34,473 nt of DNA from Deltaproteobacteria bacterium (GTDB lineage: Bacteria; Myxococcota_A; Polyangia; Polyangiales; Sandaracinaceae): the NCBI GenBank assembly GCA_017303575.1, contig JAFLCL010000062.1, positions 1 to 34,473 on the forward strand, given 5' to 3'. Below the pieces are notes generated by a model. The model worked only from the letters and a program-made list of their open reading frames with translations, was not told the DNA's origin and did not search any database. Each line of letters starts with the position of its first letter. The stretch's first letter is position 1. The translations under genes were made by a program, and so were the position numbers. Below, piece after piece: positions 17,762 to 25,328 of this stretch.

Positions 17762-19081
17762 TCACTCCCGCTCGAGGACGATGGCTGCGCCGAGGCCGCC
17801 CGCGGCGCACGCGGTCACGAGGCCGAGTTGCTTGCCGCGACGACCGAGCTCGCGGAGCGTCTGCGTGATCTGGCGACCACCGGTCGCGGCGAACGGATGA
17901 CCGAGCGCGATCGAACCACCGGTCGGATTGAACTTGCTCCAGTCGATCTCGCCGATGCGCTCGCTGCGACCGAGCTTGTCCTCTGCGAACTGCTTGCTCT
18001 CGAAGGCCTGCGTGTTCGAGAGCACCTGCGCGGCGAAGGCCTCGTGCATGTCGAGCACGTCGATGTCCGCGAGCGTGAGGCCCGCGCGATCGAGCGCGAG
18101 CGGCGTGGCGTAGCTCGGGCCCATCAAGAGCTGTCCGCGCGGATCGAGCGCGGCGAACGCGTAGCTGCGGAGGTAGCCGAGCGGGCTGAGGCCGAGCGCC
18201 TTGGCCTTGTCCTCGCGCATGAGCATGAGCGCGCTCGCACCGTCGGTGAGCGGTGAGCTGTTGCCCGCGGTGACGGTGCCGTACTTCTTGTCGAAGGCAG
18301 GCTTGAGCTTCGCGTAGCTCTCCAGCTTGCTGTCCTTGCGGACGAGGTTGTCCTCGACGAACGCGACCGTCCCCTTCCCCTTCGGGTCGGGCACGTACAT
18401 CTGCATGACCTCGCCCGCGAAGTGGCCCGCGGCCCACGCCTTGGCGGCCTTGTCGTGGCTCTCGTGCGCGATGCGATCCTGATCGGCGCGCGCGATGCCG
18501 TTCTCCTTGGCCATCTTCTCCGCGCTCTCGCCCATGGAGAGGCCCGTCGAGAACTCGACGATCGCGGGCGGCACGGGCACGAGATCCTTCGCCGAGAGGC
18601 GCGAGAGGATCTTCAGCTGATCGAGCGGCGTCTTGGCCTTACTCGCGTCGAGCAGCGCGACCGACAGCTTCTTCGAGACGGTGATGGGGACGTCGCTCGA
18701 GCTGTCCGCGCCGCCGGCGATGCCCGCGGTGATGGTGCCCACGGCGATGGCCTCGGCCACGGAGACGGCAGACTGGTAGCCCGTCGCGCAGGCGCGGCTG
18801 ACGCTGAAGGCCTCGATGCTGCGAGGCATGCCGGTCGCGAGCACGATCTCACGCGCGATGTTGGGCGCAGCGATCGAAGGCAGTACTTGCCCGTAGACGA
18901 CCTGCTCGATGTCCTTCGCCTGAACGCCCGAGCGCGCGAGCAGCTCGGCGACGACGGCGATGCCCATGTCGAGCGAGCTGAGGTTCTTGTACGCCGACGA
19001 CTGCTTCGCGAACGGCGTGCGCAGTCCGCTGACGATCGCGACGCGCTGGTTGCCAGGTCCGACGAGCCCCTTGCGAGCCAT
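17762..19081 (-). CDS. fadI: Acetyl-CoA C-acyltransferase (3-ketoacyl-CoA thiolase, FadI type)
   Basis: This 439-residue thiolase carries out the last step of beta-oxidation, releasing acetyl-CoA. The nucleophilic Cys is C98 in SRACATG. H346 in DMHEAFAAQ, H395 in GGSIALGHPFAATG and the acid/base C425 in VTACAAGGLGAA complete the site. The length and the N-terminus (RVAIVSGLRTPFAK) match FadI rather than the shorter FadA. GGAGG precedes the ATG at 19081 by four bases. A perfect TetR-type palindrome lies 39 bp upstream. It is the first gene of the fadI-fadJ pair and should supply the beta subunit of the complex. Confidence 0.95.
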   Translation of the reverse strand: MARKGLVGPGNQRVAIVSGLRTPFAKQSSAYKNLSSLDMGIAVVAELLARSGVQAKDIEQVVYGQVLPSIAAPNIAREIVLATGMPRSIEAFSVSRACATGYQSAVSVAEAIAVGTITAGIAGGADSSSDVPITVSKKLSVALLDASKAKTPLDQLKILSRLSAKDLVPVPPAIVEFSTGLSMGESAEKMAKENGIARADQDRIAHESHDKAAKAWAAGHFAGEVMQMYVPDPKGKGTVAFVEDNLVRKDSKLESYAKLKPAFDKKYGTVTAGNSSPLTDGASALMLMREDKAKALGLSPLGYLRSYAFAALDPRGQLLMGPSYATPLALDRAGLTLADIDVLDMHEAFAAQVLSNTQAFESKQFAEDKLGRSERIGEIDWSKFNPTGGSIALGHPFAATGGRQITQTLRELGRRGKQLGLVTACAAGGLGAAIVLERE

Positions 19082-19119
19082 GCTGCCTCCACGGTGGCCG
19101 GCCGCGCTCGAACGGCGCG

Positions 19120-19134
19120 TTGAACGCCGTTCAA
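19120..19134. promoter_or_regulatory. Perfect palindrome, likely operator of the fadIJ operon
   Basis: TTGAACG-C-CGTTCAA is a 7-1-7 perfect inverted repeat 39 bp before the fadI start. A related half (TCGAACGGCG at 19108-19117) overlaps it on the promoter-distal side of the transcript start, giving a possible second, weaker site. This TGAACG/CGTTCA pattern is typical of TetR-family repressors of fatty-acid degradation. No such regulator is encoded in the window, so the binding protein is inferred. Confidence 0.6.
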
Positions 19135-19246
19135 GCGACCGGAGGCAGGTGTCTGGCCCGCATGACGCACCGTGTCAAGACGGGTGCAGCGGCCCAGATC
19201 GGCAAGGCTGCACGGTGTGCCTCAGCGGCCCAACAACATCGAGGGG

Positions 19247-19651
19247 TTAGGAGGCGAGAAGTGACCCCGCGTACCCGAGGACGCCGGAGCTCGCGCGCTC
19301 GGCGACGGGCGTGACGCGGTCGAGGCGGAAGCGGATCTGCGGCTCGCCCTCGGCCTTCGCGTCCTCGAGCGTGAGGCCGAGCTCGAGGGTGTCGCCGGGG
19401 CGGATCGTCGCCTGGAACTTCAGGCGGCTCAGCTTGCGGGCGCCTCGCGATGCGAGATCCGGAAAGACACGACGCGCTTCGCGATCGACGAGCGCGAGCA
19501 CCTGCGCGACGCCGGGCAGCATCGGGTTTCCTTCGAAGTGACCCTCGAAGAACACGAGATCGCGCGGGACCTCGACGCGGAGCACGAGCTCGCCCTCGTT
19601 CGACGATGCGTGCGGCGTGACGATGAAGCGGTCCGACATCGTGGTGACCAT
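19247..19651 (-). CDS. ApeI/FabZ-like 3-hydroxyacyl-ACP dehydratase-type hotdog protein
   Basis: This 134-residue single hotdog-fold protein has the signature FFEGHFEGNPMLPGVAQ (about 34-50), whose H38 is the catalytic His of FabZ and ApeI-type dehydratases. It then has LSRLKFQATIRPGDTLEL, the strand typical of ApeI-like proteins. It would dehydrate a 3-hydroxyacyl-ACP or -CoA. It lies on the same strand as fadI, 165 bp upstream, with a palindrome in between, so it probably has its own promoter. The start is uncertain: ATG 19651 or the in-frame ATG 19639. The frame continues upstream to 19873, but that part is not protein-like. No acyl carrier protein or ketosynthase lies nearby. Confidence 0.82.
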   Translation of the reverse strand: MVTTMSDRFIVTPHASSNEGELVLRVEVPRDLVFFEGHFEGNPMLPGVAQVLALVDREARRVFPDLASRGARKLSRLKFQATIRPGDTLELGLTLEDAKAEGEPQIRFRLDRVTPVAERASSGVLGYAGSLLAS

Positions 19652-19782
19652 CGCAAGACTCGGCGACGCGGTCGAGCAGGAACCTCGACGGCTCGAGGCC
19701 GGGGGTGAACGACGACGAGAGACGTCGAGGAGGCTCGACAGGGATGGGTGAATCGCACCATGGTCGAAGCGTCGGAGGCCGC

Positions 19783-20373
19783 ATGTCGTCGTCTGGCCGT
19801 CTCGCGTCGGTGCTGATCGTGCTGCTCGCGCTCGCTGCGCTGAGCGGAGCCGATCACGAGGCCGCGCGCGCACAGGATGCGACGCCTCCGACGACGACGG
19901 CCGCGCTGCCGATCCTCAGCGCGCCCGCGGACTTCTCGCTCGAGGAGACCTCGGGGGTGAGCCGCACGCTGCTGGAGGTGCGGGGTCGCGTCGCGATCGT
20001 GTTCTACGAAGATCGCGAGCACACGCCGGACAACCAAGAGCTCAAGCACACGCTCCATCGCTACGTGCTCGACAACGATCTGCGCGGGCAGATCACCACG
20101 TACGGCGTGGCCAACGTGACGGGCCTCGAGGGCATGATGCGCGACATGGCGCGCACGGCGATCCGCGCGATCGCAGCGCAGTACGGCATCCAGATCCTGC
20201 TCGACTGGGACGGCAGCCTGCAGCGCGCGCCGTTCGGCTTTCCGAGCACCGGCGCGACGATCGCGCTCTTCGATCGTCAGGGCCGCATGCGCTACCGCGT
20301 CACGGGCGTGCACACGGCGGCGCAGCAGACGGAGCTCTTCCGCGCGCTCCGCCAGCTGATCCGAGCGACCTGA
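19783..20373 (+). CDS. Secreted thioredoxin-fold-like protein lacking cysteines
   Basis: This 196-residue protein has an N-terminal signal peptide (about 1-30, AARA/QDA) and a mature domain with thioredoxin-like strands and helices. The strand VAIVFYEDREHTPDNQELK (70-88) is where a thioredoxin would carry CxxC, but the protein has no cysteine at all. A long helix, the strand ILLDWDGS, and TIALFDRQGRMRYRVTG (a common late strand of AhpC/TlpA-like proteins) follow. It may bind rather than oxidise partners, like YtfJ-type or other redox-inactive members. GGAGG at 19774-19778 supports the ATG at 19783. It is divergent from the dehydratase gene. Confidence 0.72.
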   Translation: MSSSGRLASVLIVLLALAALSGADHEAARAQDATPPTTTAALPILSAPADFSLEETSGVSRTLLEVRGRVAIVFYEDREHTPDNQELKHTLHRYVLDNDLRGQITTYGVANVTGLEGMMRDMARTAIRAIAAQYGIQILLDWDGSLQRAPFGFPSTGATIALFDRQGRMRYRVTGVHTAAQQTELFRALRQLIRAT

Positions 20374-20393
20374 AGAAGGGCCATCGCGCGGGC

Positions 20394-20428
20394 ACCCATC
20401 CCGCCCGCGGGAGGGGCCGGGGGTGGGT
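20394..20428. terminator. Candidate hairpin between convergent genes
   Basis: ACCCATCCC (20394-20402) can pair with GGGGGTGGGT (20419-20428) through 9 pairs including one G-T. It sits between the end of the thioredoxin-fold gene (20373) and the end of the RCC1 gene (20451). No T-tract is seen. Confidence 0.35.
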
Positions 20429-20450
20429 CAGCGGTGCTCAGCCAAGTCGC

Positions 20451-21692
20451 TCACCAAACGACCGCCGTCGGAACGCTCGTGCGTGTCGAGGAGCTGGGCT
20501 CGCCCCAGCCGAGCTCGCCGTACTCGTTGCGTCCCCAGCAGTACGTCACACCGCTCTCGGTGTGCGCGCACGTGTGCGACGCACCGGCCGCGAGCAGCGT
20601 CACGTCGCTCACGTCGGCCTGCACGGGCACCAGGCGCTGATCGCTGATCACGAGCGGCTCGCCGTCGCCGATCTGTCCGCTGCCATTGCGACCCCAGCAC
20701 CACACGTCGCCCTCGCTCGTGAGGCCGCACGTGTGATCGAAGCCTGCGGCGAGGGCGGTGAAGCGCTGCGTGGTCATCACGGGCGTGGGCGAGAGGCGAC
20801 GCTCGACCGTACCGTCGCCGATGAGCGCGCTCGCGCCGAAGCACTGCGTGTCCGTCGGAGATGCGATGCAGCCGTGGTTCATGCCGACCGCGATGGCCGT
20901 GCCGCCGGGGTGCGCCACGGGCACCGGGCTCCGGTTGCTGTCCTGCGTGCCGTTGCCGTTCTGACCGTCGCTGTTGAGGCCCCAGCAGAAGGGACCACTG
21001 AGCTGGAACCCGCAGGTGTGCGAGCTCAGCGAGGTGCCGCCGTGGCTCGCGCCCGCGAGCACGGAGACGTCATCGAGCGTGGGCACGGGGATGGGCACGC
21101 CAGAGGAGTCGACGCCACCGTCGCCGAGCTCACCGCCGCGACCCCAGCACCACACGTCGCCGCGATCCGTCAGGGCGCAGACCGTGCTGAAGCCCGCGAC
21201 GACCTGGGTGACGTTCGTGAGGCCCTCGACCGCCACGGGCACGGTCGAGTCCTCTTCATCGCCGGTGCCGAGGCGACCGTTGAAGTTGTCGCCCCAGCAC
21301 ATCACCGTGCCGCCGCTGCGGAGCGCGCACGTGATGTCGTAGCCGGTGGAGATCTGGATCGCGTCGGTGAGGCCGGAGACCACGACGGGCCTGACGCTCG
21401 AGGTCGTGGTGCCGTTGCCGAGCTGACCGACCGAGTTCGCGCCCCAGCAGCGCGCGGTTCCGTCTTCGAGCACGGCGCACGTGGTGTCCTCACCTGCCGA
21501 GAGCGAGATCAGGCGAGGCCCGGTCGCGATCACAGCAGCGTCGGTCTCGCTGGCCATCGGCGCATCGACGCCCGGCGGCACGAACGCATCCGTCTCGGAC
21601 GCGACGTGTGCATCGGGCTCGGTCGTGGGCTCGGGGCACCCTGCGACGAGCAGCGCTGGGACGAAGAGAAGACCACGGACGCGTGTGTGCAT
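20451..21692 (-). CDS. Seven-bladed RCC1-repeat lipoprotein
   Basis: This 413-residue lipoprotein has a signal peptide ending LVAGC (C19), a '-DA-' linker (about 25-60), and then seven RCC1 blades. Six blades end in CWG-type motifs (for example ARCWGANSVGQLGNG, VMCWGDNFNGRLGTG, WCWGRNGSGQIGDG) and one in QCFG. Each blade pairs an early Cys with the CWG Cys, consistent with intrablade disulfides in an exported propeller. RCC1-repeat lipoproteins are abundant in myxobacteria, and their ligands are unknown. The frame opens at 21758, but the ATG at 21692 gives the signal peptide. It lies 62 bp downstream of another lipoprotein gene on the same strand. Confidence 0.9.
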   Translation of the reverse strand: MHTRVRGLLFVPALLVAGCPEPTTEPDAHVASETDAFVPPGVDAPMASETDAAVIATGPRLISLSAGEDTTCAVLEDGTARCWGANSVGQLGNGTTTSSVRPVVVSGLTDAIQISTGYDITCALRSGGTVMCWGDNFNGRLGTGDEEDSTVPVAVEGLTNVTQVVAGFSTVCALTDRGDVWCWGRGGELGDGGVDSSGVPIPVPTLDDVSVLAGASHGGTSLSSHTCGFQLSGPFCWGLNSDGQNGNGTQDSNRSPVPVAHPGGTAIAVGMNHGCIASPTDTQCFGASALIGDGTVERRLSPTPVMTTQRFTALAAGFDHTCGLTSEGDVWCWGRNGSGQIGDGEPLVISDQRLVPVQADVSDVTLLAAGASHTCAHTESGVTYCWGRNEYGELGWGEPSSSTRTSVPTAVVW

Positions 21693-21754
21693 GCGATTCC
21701 CAAGGAGCGAACGAGTGACGTGGATCTGCGCGGCTCGAGGCCGTGTGTGCGCGA

Positions 21755-22444
21755 TCACGGAAGGACGACGCCCGGCGGCATGCCCGGCATCGGAGGTGGC
21801 GCGCTCCCGAGACCCGAGCGCAACGAGCTGCCGTAGCGGTTCGCATCCTCGGTCACGCCGAGCGTGTACTGCGATCCCGTCGCGGAGTCGGAGAAGACAC
21901 CCACGTACACGTCGATCTCGCCCTGCGCGTTGGGGATGTCGACGCCGGGGTTGAGGCCGAAGTTGGGATCACCCGAGTCGTCGTTGCAGTGCCACTGACC
22001 ATCGGGCGTTCGCAGCGCGAGGGTGAGGTCCCGATCGATTCCATCCGCGACCACGCGCAGCATGGGCACGCGACGACCGACCTTGAGCACGTGCTGCGGC
22101 CGATCGGGGTAGCTGCCCGTGCACGCCATGGGCCCCGAGTGGCCTTCGATCGGACCGCCCGCGACGCCCGACGCGCGCAGCATCGGCGGCGCGAAGCCAG
22201 GGCCCGAGACGAGGATCTGTCCGTCGACGCCGCGTCCTGCCGTGTCTACTTCGGTCGCTGCGCCGGTGCCGGGGCTCGTCGTCGCGACGGTGGTGGGCGG
22301 GATGTTGTCGTTGCTTCCGCCCGAGGGCGGGCCCTCGCTCCGCGCCGTGGTCGTCGCGCCTCCGCCCTGCGAGCCGCCGCACGCGCTCACCGAGAGGAGC
22401 GCGAGCGCGACGACGAGCGTCGAGGAAGGGCCAGAGAGCGTCAT
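21755..22444 (-). CDS. PPC-like putative lipoprotein
   Basis: This 229-residue protein has a signal peptide ending in the lipobox VSAC (C22), followed by a Gly/Ser/Thr/Pro-rich linker. Its C-terminal domain contains RDLTLALRTPDGQWHCNDDS and VDIPNAQGEIDVYVG, with a late strand SQYTLGVTE. This is the layout of a bacterial pre-peptidase C-terminal-like beta-sandwich, in which the CNDD-type loop often binds calcium. The role is probably in surface display or binding. The frame is open far upstream to 23923, but that is antisense to the MopE-type gene; the ATG at 22444 begins the signal peptide. It is divergent from the gene at 22514. Confidence 0.82.
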   Translation of the reverse strand: MTLSGPSSTLVVALALLSVSACGGSQGGGATTTARSEGPPSGGSNDNIPPTTVATTSPGTGAATEVDTAGRGVDGQILVSGPGFAPPMLRASGVAGGPIEGHSGPMACTGSYPDRPQHVLKVGRRVPMLRVVADGIDRDLTLALRTPDGQWHCNDDSGDPNFGLNPGVDIPNAQGEIDVYVGVFSDSATGSQYTLGVTEDANRYGSSLRSGLGSAPPPMPGMPPGVVLP

Positions 22445-22513
22445 GCGGGCCGGAGCATCCCGGTCCCGTCCAGCGGAGTCAACGAGGCGAGGTGATCGGT
22501 TACGCTCGGGTGC

Positions 22514-23734
22514 GTGACTGCGCGACGCGATCGATCTCGCTCTGCGACGAAGCTCGCACTCCTCGTGGTGCTCGCGGGCACGACGTTCGGGTGCGCGAAC
22601 GGTCGATCGATGGTCGAGGTGCGCGACGACACGGGCCAGAGCGAGGACGTCGACGCCGGCGAGAGCGCCTTCCCCGACGCGTTCTTCGCGCCGATCGACG
22701 CCCCGCCGATCGATGCCCCGGGCCTCGATGCGGCGAGCGTCGATGCGCCGATCCCCGACGCCGCGCGGCCGATGCCCGACGCGTTCGTGATGGGACCGCC
22801 CGACGCGTTCGTGGCGCCCGTGGATGCACGTGTGCCCGACGCCGCTGGCGCGTGCGTCGAGGGCTCGAGCGTGGCCTGCGCCTCGAGCTGCATGACCACG
22901 GGCACCGCGCTCTGCAGCGGTGGACGCCTCGGCAGCTGCACGCCGCCGATGGAGCGCTGCAACGGCGTCGATGACGACTGCGACGGCGCGCGCGACGACG
23001 GCTTCGAGTGCAGCCTCGGCGGCAGCGGCACCTGCACGACGAGCTGCGGCAGCACCGGCTTCCGCACGTGCAGCAGCTCGTGCACCTGGAACACGTGCGC
23101 CCCGCCCGCGCTCGAGATCTGCAACGGCGCAGACGAGACGTGCGACGGCAACGTCGACGAGACCTTCCGCGCGCGCTTCGGCTTCACGTCGTACACGGAG
23201 CTGTCTGCCCGCCACGCCGGCTGCAATGCGATCTCGCGCATCGGCCCTGACTGCAACGCGGCGATCCATCGCTACTGCGGCGATGGCTGCACCAACAGCG
23301 GCTTCGGCCCCGTCGAGAACTCGGGCGATGTCGCGAACGTCGCGTGCGTGATCGGTGAGGTGCGCACCGTGAGCTTCGCGACGCTCTCGAGCATCCAGGG
23401 CCCGTGCGACGGTGTCGGCGAGGTCTCCGGCCCGAACTGCAACGCCGCGATCCACCGCTACTGCGGCAGCGAGGGCTTCGTGAGCGGCTTCGGGCCGGTC
23501 GAGAACGCGAGCGGCAACGCGAGCCTCACGTGCGTGCGGAGCGCGGAGGTCCGCGCCACGACGTACACCGAGCTCTCGAGCTTCCTCGCGCCGTGCGACG
23601 GCTTCACCGAGCGCTGGGGCAGCGCGTGCAACGCCGCGATCAGCCGCTACTGCGGGAGCCTCGGCTTCACGAGCGGCTTCGGCCCGGTCGAGAACTCGGG
23701 CGACACCGCGTACGTCACCTGCATCCGGCCCTGA
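22514..23734 (+). CDS. MopE-motif surface lipoprotein with three Cys repeats
   Basis: This 406-residue protein with a GTG start has an N-terminal basic and hydrophobic region ending TTFGC27, then a long linker of DA/PDA/IDAP units (residues about 43-110). Two MopE-type putative metal-binding motifs follow: CNGVDDDCDGARDDGFEC and CNGADETCDGNVDETF. The C-terminal part has three related repeats of about 60 residues, near 23177-23365, 23366-23554 and 23555-23731. Each has four Cys, and the core is NAAIHRYCG, then GFxSGFGPVEN, then a late Cys. I do not know this repeat by name. The TGA overlaps the next ATG, so the downstream FGE-fold gene is probably coupled. Confidence 0.83.
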   Translation: MTARRDRSRSATKLALLVVLAGTTFGCANGRSMVEVRDDTGQSEDVDAGESAFPDAFFAPIDAPPIDAPGLDAASVDAPIPDAARPMPDAFVMGPPDAFVAPVDARVPDAAGACVEGSSVACASSCMTTGTALCSGGRLGSCTPPMERCNGVDDDCDGARDDGFECSLGGSGTCTTSCGSTGFRTCSSSCTWNTCAPPALEICNGADETCDGNVDETFRARFGFTSYTELSARHAGCNAISRIGPDCNAAIHRYCGDGCTNSGFGPVENSGDVANVACVIGEVRTVSFATLSSIQGPCDGVGEVSGPNCNAAIHRYCGSEGFVSGFGPVENASGNASLTCVRSAEVRATTYTELSSFLAPCDGFTERWGSACNAAISRYCGSLGFTSGFGPVENSGDTAYVTCIRP

Positions 23735-24534
23735 TGCGGGCGACACCTCCGACGCTCGACGCGATCCTCGCGCTGTCGACGCGCGATCGACTCGCGCTCG
23801 GGCGCACGATCGCAGAGGGCCTCGGTGCGTCGTGGAAAGCGAGCGATGCGCTCGTGGGCGCGCGCGAGATGATCGAGCTCGTGCACGCGAGCGGTCATGC
23901 GTTCGTCGTGATCGGATCGACACGCTTCGAGCGAGGTCTTCGGGCGTCCGAGCGTGAGGCGCTGATCACCGCGATGGTCGGACCGCGCGACGAGGACGAC
24001 GACGAGGAGCGGGATTCCGACGCAGATCGCGCGTTCGTCGCGAGCCAGATCCCCCACGACGTCATGCCGCCCGAGGTCGTCGAAGTGCCTGCGTTCTTGA
24101 TCGGTCGCGAGCCCTTGTCGGTCGCCCGCGCCGCAGCGCTCGGTGGACCACCACTGCAGGACCTGGGCTACCCGGAAGCGAGCGGTGACACGAGCGAGTG
24201 GAACGCGTTCGTCGACGCGTTGCCCGATGGCCTGCGCCTGCCGACGGAAGACGAGTGGGAGCTCGTCGCGCGCGAAGGCGGCGTTGGTTCGTGGATCGTC
24301 CCCATGCCGACGAATGGCTTCGCGGGCCTCTGGCCGCCCGAGGAGATCTTCGCGCACGAGAACGCGCTCGGTGTGCGATCGCTGGCGGTCGCCGAGGTGT
24401 TCGCGAACGGTCAGCGCCGCGGCGTGAGCGACGGACGCGGCAACTGGGGAGGCTCGACCGGCAACGCCGAGCTCCACGCCGCGGCTCGTTGGGGCGACGC
24501 GTTCGGCGGCTCGCGCCTCGCGCGATCGTTGTGA
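23734..24534 (+). CDS. FGE/SUMF1-fold-like protein without cysteines
   Basis: This 266-residue protein lacks a signal peptide. The C-terminal half resembles a formylglycine-generating-enzyme-type fold: VEVPAFLIGREPLSV (about 116-130), LRLPTEDEWELVAREGG at 167-183 (the family's RLPTEAEWE block), and a late GNWGGSTGN with GGSRLAR near the end. The N-terminal half has an acidic stretch (DEDDDEERDSDAD, 86-98) and is not recognisable. The protein contains no Cys, whereas true sulfatase-modifying enzymes use paired cysteines, so another role is likely. The ATG at 23734 overlaps the stop of the upstream surface-protein gene (TGATG). Confidence 0.76.
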   Translation: MRATPPTLDAILALSTRDRLALGRTIAEGLGASWKASDALVGAREMIELVHASGHAFVVIGSTRFERGLRASEREALITAMVGPRDEDDDEERDSDADRAFVASQIPHDVMPPEVVEVPAFLIGREPLSVARAAALGGPPLQDLGYPEASGDTSEWNAFVDALPDGLRLPTEDEWELVAREGGVGSWIVPMPTNGFAGLWPPEEIFAHENALGVRSLAVAEVFANGQRRGVSDGRGNWGGSTGNAELHAAARWGDAFGGSRLARSL

Positions 24535-24585
24535 TCACGCGGGTGGCGCCCTCACGCGGGTGGTGCCCTCACGCGGGTGGTGTCA
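24535..24585. repeat. Three tandem copies of a 17-bp unit
   Basis: The unit TCACGCGGGTGGTGCCC occurs three times head to tail at 24535, 24552 and 24569, with small changes at the end of each copy. The region lies between the stop of the FGE-like gene (24534) and the convergent crotonase gene. The third copy encodes that gene's last codons and stop (PPA-stop). It looks like local duplication of the gene end. Confidence 0.75.
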
Positions 24586-25264
24586 GCCGCGCCATGTCGA
24601 CGGCGAGCATGTCGTGCACGTACTTCACCGTGCGCTCTCGCATGATGGTCTTGGTGAGCTTGTAGGCGTGCGCGGGCAGGGCCGCGAGACGCCTGGCCTC
24701 GGCGGTGGCTCGCTCGAGCAGCTGCCCCTCGTCGACCACCTCGTCCACCCAGCCTGCGAAGAGCGCAGCGTTCGGATCGACGATCTCCGCGAACAGCGTG
24801 GAGCGCACGAAGAAGCGGGGGTCGAGGCGATCGCGCGCGAGCTCCATCGCGAGCACGGGCACGGGCATGCCGATCTGCACTTCGTTGAGACCGATCTTGA
24901 ACGCGCCCTGCGCGGCGATGCGGAAGTCACCCGTGAGCAAGACGAGCGATCCGCCTGCGAGCGCGTGTCCGCTGCACGCCATGACGAGCGGCTGCGGGTG
25001 CGTGTAGAGCCGCATGAGGAGGTGCGCGCCGCGCGTCACCATGGCCTGCGCCTCCTTGGGCCCCTGCATCATCGTCTTGAGATCGAAGCCCGCGCAGAAC
25101 TTGCCCGCGCGCCCGGTGAACACGACGGCCTTCGCCTCCTTGATGGCGCGATCGAGCGCGACGTCGAGCTCGTCCATCATCGCGTACGAGAGCGCATTGG
25201 CCTTGCCATCGTCCATGCGGAGGACGGCGATGTCGTTCGTGAGGTCGTAGCTGACGAGGGCCAT
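24569..25264 (-). CDS. Crotonase-family enoyl-CoA isomerase-like protein (ECI type)
   Basis: This 231-residue crotonase-fold protein has the oxyanion-hole segments KFCAGFDL (55-62) and GHALAGGSLVLL (99-110). The second catalytic Glu of hydratases is present as E128 in GLNEVQIGM. The first is replaced: the position after ALAGGS is L107 where hydratases have Glu. The pattern GLNExQxG and one Glu match mitochondrial-type delta3,delta2-enoyl-CoA isomerases, which move a double bond during oxidation of unsaturated fatty acids. This is an inference from those residues. GGAG precedes the ATG at 25264. It stands apart from the fadIJ operon, 5.5 kb away. Confidence 0.86.
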   Translation of the reverse strand: MALVSYDLTNDIAVLRMDDGKANALSYAMMDELDVALDRAIKEAKAVVFTGRAGKFCAGFDLKTMMQGPKEAQAMVTRGAHLLMRLYTHPQPLVMACSGHALAGGSLVLLTGDFRIAAQGAFKIGLNEVQIGMPVPVLAMELARDRLDPRFFVRSTLFAEIVDPNAALFAGWVDEVVDEGQLLERATAEARRLAALPAHAYKLTKTIMRERTVKYVHDMLAVDMARLTPPA

Positions 25265-25328
25265 GGTGTTCTCCGGATCGAGGGGCGCCGACGATAGCGG
25301 AGAACCGCCCGCTCGCGAGCGCCGCTTC

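Noticed and set aside
19082..19246. Possible small gene between fadI and the dehydratase gene
   Set aside because: No frame has a start with a ribosome site and protein-like content; the region holds the palindrome and promoter DNA.
24535..24585. Possible CRISPR array
   Set aside because: Units are 17 bp, adjacent without spacers, and no cas gene is present.
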